Source: Cylindrotheca closterium (Eukaryota; Bacillariophyta; Bacillariophyceae; Bacillariales; Bacillariaceae). Taken from it: a stretch of 64,000 nucleotides of DNA. Positions 32,703-42,884 of this stretch are shown here, piece after piece. Each line of letters begins with the position of its first letter. The stretch's first letter is position 1. The notes under the pieces were generated by a model. That model made no database searches and was not told the DNA's origin. It saw nothing but the letters and a program-made list of their open reading frames with translations. The translations under genes and the position numbers were made by a program. Location: positions 1 to 64,000 of the forward strand of contig CAKOGP040001792.1 of assembly GCA_933822405.4 (NCBI GenBank). Reading direction: 5' to 3'.

Positions 32703-32885
32703 TGTATGTAAACAGAAGCAGGGCAAAGACTGGATAAAGCTACCAAGGGTGGTACCATCATGTTCAATTTAATGTATGGTTTTATTTCTGTGCGAACTAG
32801 GGCAGTTGTATTTCTATCTATCGAAAGATAGCCAACTGGCGCCTACCGCCTGGTTTCTTCCGTGAGGGATTCTTTCTTGGTGTGA
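32703..32885. other. Short spacer
   Basis: No gene seen between the kinase gene stop and the ETFA pseudogene. Confidence 0.4.
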
Positions 32886-33421
32886 CTCTGGTGGGTCGTG
32901 GCAACGACGCTCCTACCGAAATTCCAGATGGCGTCACCAAGGTCTATCATGTGGCATTAGGAGATAGACTGGCCGAAAACAGAGCGGTGACAGCTTTATT
33001 ATTTTGGAAAAGTTGGCCGACAAGCTCAATGCCGCCGTGGGAGCATCTAGGGCGGCCGTCGATGCAGGATTCTGTCCCAATGATTGGTGAGTGAATAGAA
33101 TGCTTATGCGTGCATGTATACATGTGTGTGGTCGTGTGCTGTAGAAGATGATGAAGTTGATAATGCACCAGTGGCAGTGGTGTTTTTTTTTATGATCCAT
33201 GTACTCACACAAAAGATGCCGTTCTTCCCATTCGTTCGATTCAATATATATCACTTGAGGCAAGTTGGACATGTGGGCCATTCAACATCTTAGTGGTGAA
33301 AGGATAGCAAGTACATTGTCGTCATTAATACGGATGCAGACGCACCTATCTTTCAAGTGGCGGACTATGGTCTACAACAAGATTTGTTTGAGGCAGTGCC
33401 AGAATTGACCGACAAGCTATA
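32886..33421 (+). pseudogene. Truncated ETFA pseudogene retaining intron sequence
   Basis: This is a direct copy of parts of ETFA. 32886-32978 matches exon 1 near 25456-25552, and the sequence then jumps to the last bases of intron 2 and exon 3 (from 26212). It continues through intron 3, with its GT-rich run and ACTCACACAAAAGATG stretch, and into exon 4. A deletion of roughly 660 bp removes the rest of exon 1, exon 2 and most intron sequence; a second deletion removes part of exon 4; a one-base change shifts the frame. The retained intron shows DNA-level duplication, not retroposition. The stop TAA at 33419-33421 is conserved. Confidence 0.9.
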
Positions 33422-33435
33422 AAATAAATAGTAAA

Positions 33436-33730
33436 GAGTGGAACAAGAGTCAATCAGTCGCACCTACAAATGTTGTTGAATGGAACGAATATCAAAATAG
33501 GTTTTACAATTTCAAAGTACTATGCGCATATGTCAACAACAATCTCGTCTTCGAATACCCTGCCGATCCGCTATGCTTTCTCCAAGCGTGTGATTTCAAT
33601 AGTCGTGCCACCGTCTTCCTCGTCGTCAAAAGGGCAAAGAAGCAGGCATCCAGTAAACGTAGGGAAATCGTAGTCGTACCGCCAGATGCAATCTCAGCCG
33701 GAATCAGGCCGATTGTTTCTAACATATAAC
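33436..33730 (-). pseudogene. Degenerate coding remnant B (copy of the ETFA 3-prime flank)
   Basis: This continues the duplication beyond the ETFA pseudogene and aligns with 26745-27000. On the minus strand it reads YDYDFPTFTGCLLLCPFDD, then EDGGTTIEITRLEKA, then a stop, then RIGRVFEDEIVVDICA. It is closer to an intact frame than remnant A but is still interrupted. Confidence 0.6.
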
Positions 33731-34260
33731 ACCAAGCTTTGCGCTACTTTTTTCGAAGATTTGTACCACACTGGATCCAATCACCATTCTAGATCGACTT
33801 GCAACGTGATCGGGATTGATTCATTTGACATTATGCTTCGCCCTTTGTAGAAAAAGATCTCGTCTTGATTTCCCTTCTGTGAGCCAAAGGGTGCGGGTTG
33901 CGCATCGCTTCTATCCTAATCATGAATATTGGCAAATGTCATGCCATCAGGAGCGTATGAACTTTGAAGCATTAGGTCGGCAGAGATTCAGCCCTGAGTT
34001 TTGGACAAAATTGAGAGCATCCGTTGATGGTGCTCTTTTTTATTCTAGGCAGCGAAGTGCACCAGATTTCATATCGATATGATTGGTCTTTCTAGATTAC
34101 AAGATTCCAGTTTTTCCTTTGGCCAGTATGGTTTCCATTCATCCATAGTCGTTGACTTTTCTCTTACTGGAAAAGGCTAGTGGTCGGTCATCTGCAGTCC
34201 AGTGTATCATCCCAAACAAGTATAAAGGACAACATCCCAGTTGCTGTAATAATCAAGATT
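33731..34260. other. Intergenic, no gene supported
   Basis: A plus-strand frame at 33816-34082 (88 codons) has no recognisable features. Nothing else is seen. Confidence 0.4.
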
Positions 34261-34768
34261 TTAAAAGACGCCCAATAGCTTTCGCACTCGTTGTTCCATC
34301 TTTTTGCCGTCAATCCCAGTGGAACTTCCCAAGCGATTTGATGATTGCCGAGACTTGTATCCTGTATTATGTGAGGTCCCCGATCGTCGTCTATCGTCAA
34401 CAGTAAATAAATTAAAATTCAGTACGAGATAGAACAGTTTGTGAGAATCACGCCATGTACATTCGAATGACGATTGCCAATCTCTGGCACAATTGGAGAA
34501 ATTCATTCATTTATTCAGGTATAATAGCATTGACATACCTCTTGATGGAACCACCTCCACGCACGCGGAATCGCTTCTTGGCACCACTGTTGGTCTTCAC
34601 TCCTCCCTTGAATCGAAGGGATACCAATGAAAAAGCAGGAGACTCCATCCAATTGGCCGGGGAGCACGAAACGAGTGATGTGGTAGTGTTGTTGGGTAGG
34701 TTTGTCCTGCTTTGTGCAATGGTTGGACGCATCAGCGTCCTTGAAAGTCTTCCGAATAAAAGGGACAT
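34261..34768 (-). CDS. Mitochondrial ribosomal protein bL35m
   Basis: Exons 34539-34768 and 34261-34390 join over a 148-bp GTATGT...GATAG intron to give 119 residues. Residues 1-52 form a basic, Ser/Arg-rich presequence (MSLLFGRLSRTLMRPTIAQS). The bL35 core follows: RFKGGVKTNSGAKKRFRVRG, GGSIKR across the splice, SGTSHNTGYKSRQSSNRLG and KKMEQRVRKLLG. bL35 is a small protein of the large ribosomal subunit. The presequence lacks an Ala-Phe plastid motif and a signal peptide, so mitochondrion is favoured over plastid. It lies head to head with bL32m. Confidence 0.85.
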
Positions 34769-35211
34769 AGTTTTGGTGTTTTGATTTCGATTCCTTGCCT
34801 TTACCGTCTGTTGATCCTGACACTCACTAATCAACGAGAGATGGTGTTGATGAAACAGGAAATATGACGAAGCCGTGGTATATGTCGATGTGAATTTCCC
34901 TACCGTGCATGGAGGACGGACAGGCGACGTACTGAAACTTCACCACAACATTGACATACCGGCAGTAGTCAGTAGCCCATCATCCTGCCTGTACACATAC
35001 TTGTACATAAACACCTAAGTCACCAATAACAAGTGTGACAGGTATAGCAGTCAAAGTACTGGATACAAAACTGACAAAGTCGATAATTTGATCTGCTGAC
35101 AGAAGCAACAGAAAAAGAACTCGAGAACTAAACACACGCACGACAAACACACTGACTTCTCGATCCTGAATCTACCGTGTATACAATTAGATCAAAAGCA
35201 ACAGAAACAAA
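34769..35211. promoter_or_regulatory. Divergent promoter region, bL35m/bL32m
   Basis: 443 bases separate the start codons of two divergently transcribed mitoribosomal genes. The region includes several GTAC-containing short palindromes around 34960-35010. No specific regulatory site is assigned. Confidence 0.45.
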
Positions 35212-35601
35212 ATGATTTGGAATTCTCTATCCTTGGTATCGACCGTAATTCGGCAAAGAGTGGGCGGAACCGCCAAAATTTTATGGCATCAACACATGTT
35301 CACACCGGTAGCACAACACATGCAACAACCGTGGATGCCACAACTGGCAGGCATGGAAACACCGCTGCAACAAGAACAACAACAAGAGGAGGAAGATCAA
35401 AGTTGGATTTGGTTTGCAGTGCCCAAGCGAAAACACACTCGATCTAGAAAGCGAATGAAGACAACCGCACACAAGCGACTGAAGCTCAAGAAGAATATTG
35501 TCTTTGATCCTCGCACGGGAGAAGTGACACTCAAGCACAAACTGCCTTTCAACTGGAAGGAGTATCTGCCGGCCATGCCAAATAAAAGCGCAGAAGAATA
35601 G
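35212..35601 (+). CDS. Mitochondrial ribosomal protein bL32m
   Basis: A single exon encodes 129 residues. Residues 1-60 are a Gln/Met-rich leader with a basic start. The bL32 signature AVPKRKHTRSRKRMKTTAHK at about residues 68-87 starts the conserved core, followed by LKLKKNIVFDPRTGEVTLKH. Bacterial bL32 begins with the same Ala-Val-Pro and basic pattern after Met. The leader is not a bipartite plastid signal, so a mitochondrial location is inferred. Confidence 0.8.
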   Translation: MIWNSLSLVSTVIRQRVGGTAKILWHQHMFTPVAQHMQQPWMPQLAGMETPLQQEQQQEEEDQSWIWFAVPKRKHTRSRKRMKTTAHKRLKLKKNIVFDPRTGEVTLKHKLPFNWKEYLPAMPNKSAEE

Positions 35602-36328
35602 GCAACTAAAGGAAATACAACAACAATCAATAACAGTGTTGTCTCCACCACAGGTTGATTTCAATTCATCATGAAATAGTACGTGTTTGTAGGTGAAGAA
35701 ACAACCTTTGTTGAAGATTGTCTTGAGATTGAAAGCACTGAAGGGTAGGTAAAAATAGGAAGGCATATTTAGTTACAGAGCTCGACAGGTGATCATTTGA
35801 ACTAGAAAATTCGCTCAAATCTATAATATATGATGACGACTGCTTGATGTGCCAGCTCTGAAGACCATTCTTATCATCTATTGTCATTCCGTTCCAATGC
35901 GGTCGAGAATGATTCTAGGTTGCTTTTATTAACTGGAAGCAGGTATGCCCTGAGACAACGTCAGCAGAAAGGGAACCGATGGCATTAGAATCGGGTGGTG
36001 AGATTAGGATCCCAGAGACACCAAGATATGTATCAGTTCGTGTCGGTTCTATATGACCTGGTGCAGGACGGTCCATAGCTAGAAGGAAACAAAGTTACGA
36101 TCGTCCATGCCTGATTATAATGCTTCTGAAAAATGACAGAGCAGAGTATATATGTGTCGATGACAAAGTGCACTACATACTGTTACATCGAAAAGAGAAC
36201 CGCCAAGGGTACGGCTTCGGTTTTTTATTCTATACTCCTAGCTTTCCCCAGAGTCGTTTTTTTTTGTGTTGGTTTTAATTTCGTTTCGCCATGTGTCTGT
36301 CTCATGAATCAATAAAACAAATACTGAT
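35602..36328. other. Intergenic, no gene seen
   Basis: About 730 bases with no supported gene. Holds the 3-prime flanks of bL32m and of the convergent PsbQ-like gene. Confidence 0.5.
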
Positions 36329-37219
36329 TTAGAAGCTCAAAGCCTCAAGCTTGGCAATGGCATCACTGACAGCGGCGGCGCAAGCATCTTGTCTCTTTAG
36401 GCGGGCGTTGTTGGCAACGTTCTCAATGGCGACGTAGAATTCCTTGGCGGCCTTCTTTTGTTCAGGGGTGGTGGAAAGGTAGTTGATGGAACTACGGGTC
36501 TCGTACATGAAACGGCTGAGCTCATCAGTGACCTCGAACCACTTGGACTTGGCAACGTAAGCGGGAAGCTTTTGAAGGCGGACCTTGGACTCGGCGACGA
36601 CGGCCTTCTTGCGGGCAACGTATTCGGCAGCTCCTTCCTTGTAAAGGGACTTCTCGCTGGCCTCTCCGTAGACAGAGTAAGGAGAGTAGACTTTGGTAGA
36701 TTGATCGCTTCCGTAAGCGGCACCCTCAGAGTAAGCACCTCCGTCACCGATCAAACCAAAGACGGAGAATCGTGGAGATTCACCAGCGGCGGCATTGGCG
36801 GCAGCAGGGACCAAAGCGGCTCCGGCAGCGGCAATTCCAGAAAGGGCTTGGCGGCGGGAAGATTCCTGAAGCAGAAAAGAAGGGAAAACAAAAATTGTCA
36901 GAATTGATGGAACGAGAGAATCAACGCTTTGATAAAGATAATCAGCAAGTAGGGCGGCGCTGGCAGAGGCGGACGCAGTAGATGCTGTGCATGACGTCCA
37001 TGCATCCCAAAGAATGATATCCATCAACCCCAAAGTCCAACGGCCATATCGACCATGGTCACTTTGGGGTTTCGATCGATGTCTTTTTCTCTCTTCTGCA
37101 TCCGTCCTTCAAAGATCCTCAGGGGGGAAAAATCACAAATCCAGTGGATTCTTTTGGATCCTCACCTGCGAGAAGGCAGCGGCGCCAGTGATGAAAGCAA
37201 GAGTAAGAGAAAGCTTCAT
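36329..37219 (-). CDS. PsbQ-like oxygen-evolving complex protein
   Basis: Exons 37166-37219 and 36329-36865 join over a 300-bp intron to give 196 residues. Exon 1 is exactly a signal peptide ending GAAAFSQ, the Ala-Phe plastid motif. SRRQALSGIAAAGAALVPAA then ANA forms a twin-Arg-containing thylakoid transfer domain, so the product is lumenal. The mature part starts near AAGESPRFSVFGLIG and is mostly helical (KWFEVTDELSRFMYETRSSI), consistent with the four-helix PsbQ / PsbQ'/Psb31 class of photosystem II extrinsic subunits. Which member it is cannot be decided here. PsbO lies 2.5 kb away on the same strand. Confidence 0.75.
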
Positions 37220-38055
37220 GGTGTTGATTTTGGATAATACGGCTGTCGGGAGATAGTGTGTGCCAAAAGGATGATTGAGAACAAGATCTGGTAGGCAGTG
37301 CGTGTAGACTGCTCGCGATCCGAAACCTTCAACAAAGAAGTTCGAAGTAGGGACAAACGTCACAACAGTGAAAGATGTGCCCCTATCAGCAGGGAAATAT
37401 TTCATCGTATTGCATAGCATGTAAGATGTGTACATAGTCTGCGAAGGGGTTTTGGGTCGAATAGGTTATGTTACTTTCCATCAACCAGGTGTGGTGCGAA
37501 GGATGGACGTCATTTTCGATCAATATGAATGAATCGTATAAAAATCAAGTACAGTATTGAAAATACGAGTACGAGTGCACTACCGGAAGTATCATTATCC
37601 TCGTTCCTTTGGAGTAACTTCAGTTGTCGTATGCTGATAAAATACAAACTGACTGCTTGGATATATAAGCAATTTTGCCAATCCTTCCGTGCAACCATGG
37701 TTTTGAGGCCTTCCCACACTGTAGAATATCTAGCATGCTGAGATGCTACTAGGTGATAAATGATCAAGGATCATCATCATGTCACTTTAGTTGTCATGCT
37801 GGTGAGGTTCAACCTGACATCGTAGATAAGTAGTATACAAGTCGTGTCGCACGCTCCTCATGGTCTGGAAACTGTCGCATTCTGAACCGCATTATCATGA
37901 GTAATCAATGCACCGATGAATGGTCACCACAATGAAACTTGGAAACAAGCCTTGACAGTATTAGTGTTGTGGAATTATTAATACTATTACTATTATTGTT
38001 TAATATTATCATGTGATCTATTTTGAAAATCGAACTATAGTATAAATATAATTGT
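37220..38055. other. Intergenic, no gene seen
   Basis: Promoter side of the PsbQ-like gene and 3-prime flank of the V-ATPase S1-like gene. AT-rich with ATT/TTA runs near 37970-38015. No gene supported. Confidence 0.5.
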
Positions 38056-38997
38056 TTAAGCCTCACGTCCGACGGTAGGCATCTTGCTGACATAGACATC
38101 TTGTCCGCTAATGGCAGCCATGCATTGAATACCAATGTAGGTGACAGTAACAAACATGAATCCAAACAACAGACCAGAAAGAATATTTGGAGTCATGTGC
38201 ACGTAGTATACTCCACTCATGTCCGCATTGTTGTTGTTGTTGTTATTATTGTTGTTGTTGTTGTTGTCCCCATTGTCTTCTTCCAAACGACGGCGTCTGG
38301 ATTCCAAATGTCTCTCTCCCGCCTTCATCATGGCATTGTGACGCTTCTGGGCCATCAAACGACGTTCGAGCTTGACCTCATCAATGGATCGAATGGCAGT
38401 CAAAACAACGGATTCGACATTTTCATTATCAATGGTTCGTGCAATCGTTTCATCAATGTCTTCACGGGGATCTACTAGAACCACAAGGACATCGGCCTTT
38501 CCAAGATCCTTAGCTCTCTTAATGGCACTCTTGGACTTGGTATCCTCAACCTCAGTGGGAGGTGCCAATTTGGAATTCAATTCGTTAAGAGTAACTTGTA
38601 GAACCTTGTGTCCATTATTGTTGGCACGGCCGCATTCACGAACCATGGCGACTGGGCTTTCAATGCCCGAAACATGATGGTAGACACCGGTGGCATCGTT
38701 GTATTTATTGGTTGTTTCTGGAAGTTTTCCATTCGACGCAAGTTCAGTCAGAGACTCGGAACCGCCTTCGCCTTTTTTGACAAGGAAGACAACCGAAGAC
38801 AATGACGACGATGATGATGATGATTCTGAAGGAGAAACATCCTCCAAAACAGAGGTCATCAATTCAGATGCTTCAATGGATTCCGAGACTTGTAGTGTCC
38901 GGGTTCCGGCTTGACTATTCTTCTTCCAAACAACTGCGGGAGCGGCAAGGGTAGAAGCCCATAGTGAAGTGAGAATCCATGCTTGAAAGAGCTTCAT
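38056..38997 (-). CDS. V-ATPase accessory subunit S1 / BIG1-like protein
   Basis: The start at 38997 gives 313 residues and a signal peptide (MKLFQAWILTSLWASTLAAP). The lumenal region carries poly-Ser and, at about 250-262, a run of about 13 Asn. The C-terminus is a membrane helix in the context VYYVHMTPNILSGLLFGFMF, with a short tail. This MTPxxLSGLLxGF pattern is typical of the transmembrane end of V-ATPase subunit S1 (Ac45/ATP6AP1, yeast Big1/Voa1), which helps assemble and sort the proton pump. The lumenal part is less conserved, so the call rests mainly on the C-terminus and topology. Confidence 0.7.
   Translation of the reverse strand: MKLFQAWILTSLWASTLAAPAVVWKKNSQAGTRTLQVSESIEASELMTSVLEDVSPSESSSSSSSLSSVVFLVKKGEGGSESLTELASNGKLPETTNKYNDATGVYHHVSGIESPVAMVRECGRANNNGHKVLQVTLNELNSKLAPPTEVEDTKSKSAIKRAKDLGKADVLVVLVDPREDIDETIARTIDNENVESVVLTAIRSIDEVKLERRLMAQKRHNAMMKAGERHLESRRRRLEEDNGDNNNNNNNNNNNNNADMSGVYYVHMTPNILSGLLFGFMFVTVTYIGIQCMAAISGQDVYVSKMPTVGREA
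38228..38267 (+). repeat. GTT/ATT trinucleotide run encoding poly-Asn
   Basis: A near-perfect trinucleotide microsatellite inside the V-ATPase S1-like gene. On the minus strand it encodes about 13 consecutive Asn. Confidence 0.85.
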
Positions 38998-39712
38998 GGT
39001 CAAGGATTTATTGGATATTGCTGTTGTTTCGTTTTGCTTCCCAGAGCTCAGGTCGTGAACGGTGGGGCATTCGGCTGCTTACACTTGGTCGAAGGATGTG
39101 GGCGTGCCAGCGTGCACACAACGGCATTTCGACGTGCCGGCGACAAATGCGACATTTTGGGACTTTTTCAGTCCTTTCAAATAGTACGTCATCACTCACT
39201 CTTCTTCCGTTGCTTGGGCGGGGGGGTATCCTGATCGAATGCCATGGACAGAGTAGCATTTCATGTCGGTGTCATTGCAATTCGAGATCGAAAGAGTATG
39301 GATATAAAATTGATATCTGTCGAAGAATTGAAATCAAAAGTAAATTCATCCTCCAATCCACCACAACATGATGGAAAAGGTATGAACTAAAGAACATGAG
39401 ATAAGAGTTGAAACAAGCCAGCTTGATGTTATGCAAAGTCAAGAGAGAACGATTTGGTATCAGATGGGAAGTACATAAAACCAAACAAAGAACACTGAGT
39501 ACCCGAGTAAACTAAACCTATAGGACTATGCTATTTAGGTTTTGCATTAAGCAGGAGCTATCAATTCATTTCATCCGATATATTCAATATGAAATGATCG
39601 CTTTTGCGGGAAAGTGAAGGTTTCTATATAATAAAATAATACGTGGCCACAACAATTGGAGAGTTCGGATAAAAAGGAAGAGGTTTCCGCTGCACTAGCT
39701 TGAAAATTTGAT
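38998..39712. other. Intergenic, no gene seen
   Basis: Promoter region of the S1-like gene and 3-prime flank of PsbO. Short frames only. Confidence 0.5.
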
Positions 39713-40839
39713 TTACTCGACCTTGGCGTAGAAGATTCCCTTTGTCAAAACCTTCTTTGGAACCTTGGATCCCATATCGGTATCTCCGAGTTGGGTGGCA
39801 ACAAAGACTCCTCCAATTTCAGATTCATCGGCGTTGACCTTGTTGACCTCCAATTCGATACGTCCATTGGTGACATCGAAGGTCTTGTTGTTCTCGCCGA
39901 AAAGGGCATCATCACCCTCCTCTCCAGATTGAAGACCTGGAAGAGCGACGGCCATATCGTATCCGGTGGTTCCTCCACGTCCCTTGGGGTCAAGGAAGAG
40001 ACCTGTGCGGTAAGAAGGAGTGGTGAAGTCACCTCCCATTTGGAATCCAGGCTTGAAGGAGCCTCCGTTTCCCTTGGCAACAAGATCCTTAACAGTGAAA
40101 AGGAAAGGAACACGTTCACCTCCGGGCATTTGGACGGTGGTGGCGGCGTAATCGATACCTTCCTTCTCGGTAAAGACAATGTTTCCTCCCTCAACCTTGA
40201 GTGGTCCCTCAATGGCCTCAAGAGTGTAAGTCTGACGGGTCATGACCTTGGAGTTGACAAACTTCTTCTCGGTCTTTCCACCCTTGCCGATTTCTTCTTC
40301 GACGGCCCAGGCCTTGGGCTCGATGCACATATCAACGAGCTTTTGTCCAGACTTGGGGGTGATGGTGTCCTCTCCGACGACCTCAGCGCATCTGTTGGCA
40401 AGACCGGTTCCCTTAACTTGCAAGTAAGTGAGGGAGTTGATTTCGGACTTGGTCAAAGCAGCGGCGGGAGCAGTGGCGACGGTCAAAGCAGCGGCTCCGG
40501 CAAGGGCAACCTTTCCGGCGTTGGCAAGGTCGTTCTTCAAAGACATTTGAAGAGCAGTGTTGCGCTGTAGAGACAAAGAGAGAAGATAGAAGAGAAAGAA
40601 TAGCGTGTGAGATTACATGATTGATAGGAATGACAATGAATTTCGGATGGATTTGGATAGATTCCCAGTGCAGAGAACATCATCGTCTCTGACCGGGTCG
40701 TTTTGAGAAGAATGTTCATCTCGATGCTTGTCCATCCATCAAGATTCTAAACTATTCTATGACTCACGCTGTCCATGGAGGAAGGGGCAAAGGCAGAAGC
40801 CGAGGCAACAAGGGCGAGAGAGGCAGCGACGATCTTCAT
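39713..40839 (-). CDS. psbO: PsbO, oxygen-evolving enhancer protein 1
   Basis: Exons 40768-40839 and 39713-40564 join over a 203-bp intron in phase 0 to give 307 residues. Exon 1 is the signal peptide with a textbook plastid motif (MKIVAASLALVASASAFAPS). A thylakoid transfer domain ends TVATAPAAA, giving a mature start near LTKSEINSLTYLQVKGTGLA. The mature protein has the two PsbO cysteines (LANRC, LVDMC), a DxxGxxY-type strand region and the conserved GGDFTTPSYRTGLFLDPKGR stretch. It stabilises the manganese cluster of photosystem II in the lumen. As in the PsbQ-like gene, the intron falls just after the signal-peptide exon. Confidence 0.95.
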
Positions 40840-41619
40840 GGTTGATTAGTTCAGAGAGAAATTGTGTCGCTACGGCACCGTGATGCGGTAAGAAACCCCC
40901 CGTTGATTTTTCCTCAAGCATCAACCACGCACGTAGAAGTTGCGAGACCCAGGATATGCCAGTCGGTTGAAGTCAAATCTTTGGATCCCGGCAGGAACAA
41001 AAGTAAGATTCCAGTCTCCACGGTCTCTGTACGGCTAATAGATACCAGAATGGAATGTTTGGATTCCTTTGATCACTTCTTCGAACTGGTCTGGACGGCA
41101 GGCGCTTTTTCTTTCTCACTCCATCCGAAGACTGGGTATTTTCCTATTGGAATTAATATGAAATTAGAAATAAAGTAATCTAGGCGATTATTGGAATAAG
41201 CGACTGACTGGTTCAAAAGGAGCAATCAATCGTGATGGCTCATCTCCTTCGCTTCAAGTTGGAAGATTGATGGCATGCAATTCGATGCAATATATATTAG
41301 CATGAGGTTCTCCAAAACAAAAAGCTACGAATTTCAACAAAGAGAAGGTGTCGAGAGATGGATAGATAGGTCGGAATAAACTCTTTATTATGTATACACA
41401 AGCTTTATCTATATGTCTCCAAATGTATGATGGCCGATCCAATCATTGTTCTTTGATGGATCCACCAACAACAGTCGCAGTGATCTGACCCTGCATGAAA
41501 GATTCACTGCTTAGGTCCCCATACGTCCAATGAAAGAATATTTTTCATTGGACAGGGACGATTTAGCATTGGCAGTAACGTAGCGCAATGGAACACATAT
41601 ATTCAATATATATATTGTC
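40840..41619. other. Intergenic, no gene seen
   Basis: About 780 bases holding the PsbO promoter and the 3-prime flank of the next minus-strand gene. No supported coding. Confidence 0.5.
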
Positions 41620-41943
41620 TTATACTCCGTACCCAAATCCGAACCCAAGTGCCAAGGAAAGAGCACAGGAAACAAGTGCAACTCCGTAGGAAATATTAAT
41701 GTCTTCGTCCAATTCGTCTTCGTAAATGACAGGAATGGCAGAGACAGCCGAGCTTGGAGGGAATGCAAAAAGAGGGGCGGCGGGAGAGGTAGCAGGAACG
41801 CTCTCCTGTTGACCCTTGTCATCTTTTCCAACATTGACTGGTTGAAATTTGTGTCCTCCTTGCTCTCTCTTTTTGGTTGTGAAACCATTCACCGAAGTGG
41901 TGAGAAAGAAGAAAAGGATGCAAATTGATGTGAAACCCCTCAT
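41620..41943 (-). CDS. Small targeted single-pass membrane protein, unknown
   Basis: A single exon encodes 107 residues. Residues 1-20 are a signal peptide (MRGFTSICILFFFLTTSVNG) followed directly by Phe-Thr-Thr, a weaker version of the plastid Ala-Phe motif. A Pro/Ala/Ser-rich middle (VPATSPAAPLFAFPPSS) leads to an acidic patch EDELDEDINISYG and a Gly-rich membrane helix VALVSCALSLALGFGFGYG at the very C-terminus. The layout resembles small nuclear-encoded photosystem subunits of algae, but I cannot match it to one. Confidence 0.6.
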   Translation of the reverse strand: MRGFTSICILFFFLTTSVNGFTTKKREQGGHKFQPVNVGKDDKGQQESVPATSPAAPLFAFPPSSAVSAIPVIYEDELDEDINISYGVALVSCALSLALGFGFGYGV

Positions 41944-42512
41944 GATGTTGATGCCCTTTTAGTAGATTGGATGTTTCTGTGTAAGAAACGAATATAGATG
42001 AATCTCGCTTTTCACTGTTTATAAAAAGTTGATTGGGAAGTTGAAAGGGGATGGATGAAGACAACCGTGTCGTTGTGTGTTGAAGGTGTTTTCACTTGGG
42101 AATGTGAGGCTTGATATAATCTCACAAAACCAACGTGAAAATGGACAGAAGGAAGTGATGTGCACCACCAGTTGTGGCAGGTGTCGCTGAGCAGGTTGGC
42201 CAAACGATCAATCATCCGCTGTAAATTCCACGAAATTTTGTGTAGGAAAATGTACCAACATTGAAGTTACATCATCGGGCGAGCGCGATGCTTCTACGAC
42301 ACATCATTTTCACAGAAGAAGCGTTAATGGTGTTCTCAAAGAGCGTCGCCAATCGCTGATGTCGATATAACGCTAACGAAGAACTTCACTCCACTAAGGC
42401 TGACGTCAGTTGATGCCAAGTCGATTGATGAGGCTCATTTTTGTTCTCACGCACAAATCGCTTTGGAAATTCGAAAGATTGCAGCACAACAGTCAACATC
42501 AGAATCAACATC
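41944..42512. other. Divergent intergenic region
   Basis: This separates the small membrane-protein gene (minus) from the first member of the plastid-targeted family (plus). No gene is seen. Confidence 0.5.
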
Positions 42513-42884
42513 ATGAAGTTCCTTGTCGCCCTCACTCTCGCACTTGCCTCCGGTGCCTCTGCCTTTGCTCCAAATTCTTCCATGAAGAAGGCTACCGCGT
42601 TGAAGGTTGGTGAAATCAGCTGGGAAGCCGTTGGCGAAGAATTCTCGGATGACCATTGGTATTACCAACCCTGGAGCGGAATCGGCGAACAACAATTTTA
42701 CCCTCAATCACATGCCGGAAACCGCATGCCATCATTTTTCCCTGCACCCACCAAAACTGTTGGAGAAGCTCCTCCTCCTACTACTACTACTCCTCCCGAA
42801 GCAGCCCCGGAACTTCCCGAGTCCGTCCCTGCCACTCCCATGCCCGAAACGACGGTTGGCGCCAGTGCTCCTGCGAAAGCATAA
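42513..42884 (+). CDS. Plastid-targeted DxWxY-GIxQxDFYP family protein 1
   Basis: A single exon encodes 123 residues. The open frame extends upstream, but the ATG at 42513 starts a clean signal peptide with plastid motif (MKFLVALTLALASGASAFAP). One copy of the family motif lies at about residues 48-71 (DHWYYQPWSGIGEQQFYPQS, then HAGN). The rest is a Pro/Thr/Ala/Glu-rich disordered tail (PPPTTTTPPEAAPELPESVP). The motif recurs in the next two genes. No known family is recognised and no enzymatic residues stand out. Its neighbours are PsbO and other plastid genes, so a plastid structural or scaffold role is inferred. Confidence 0.75.
   Translation: MKFLVALTLALASGASAFAPNSSMKKATALKVGEISWEAVGEEFSDDHWYYQPWSGIGEQQFYPQSHAGNRMPSFFPAPTKTVGEAPPPTTTTPPEAAPELPESVPATPMPETTVGASAPAKA

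Noticed and set aside
32882..33094. Apparent 70-codon gene with ETFA-like start
   Set aside because: It is the head of the deleted ETFA copy; the frame leaves ETFA coding after the internal deletion.
34515..34823. 102-residue minus-strand frame opposite expectations for bL35m
   Set aside because: It overlaps the bL35m exon in a different frame; only the other frame carries the bL35 signature and a valid splice to the second exon.
39791..40570. 259-codon plus-strand frame opposite psbO
   Set aside because: Shadow of the highly codon-biased psbO exon; Gly/Leu/Ser-rich with no domain.
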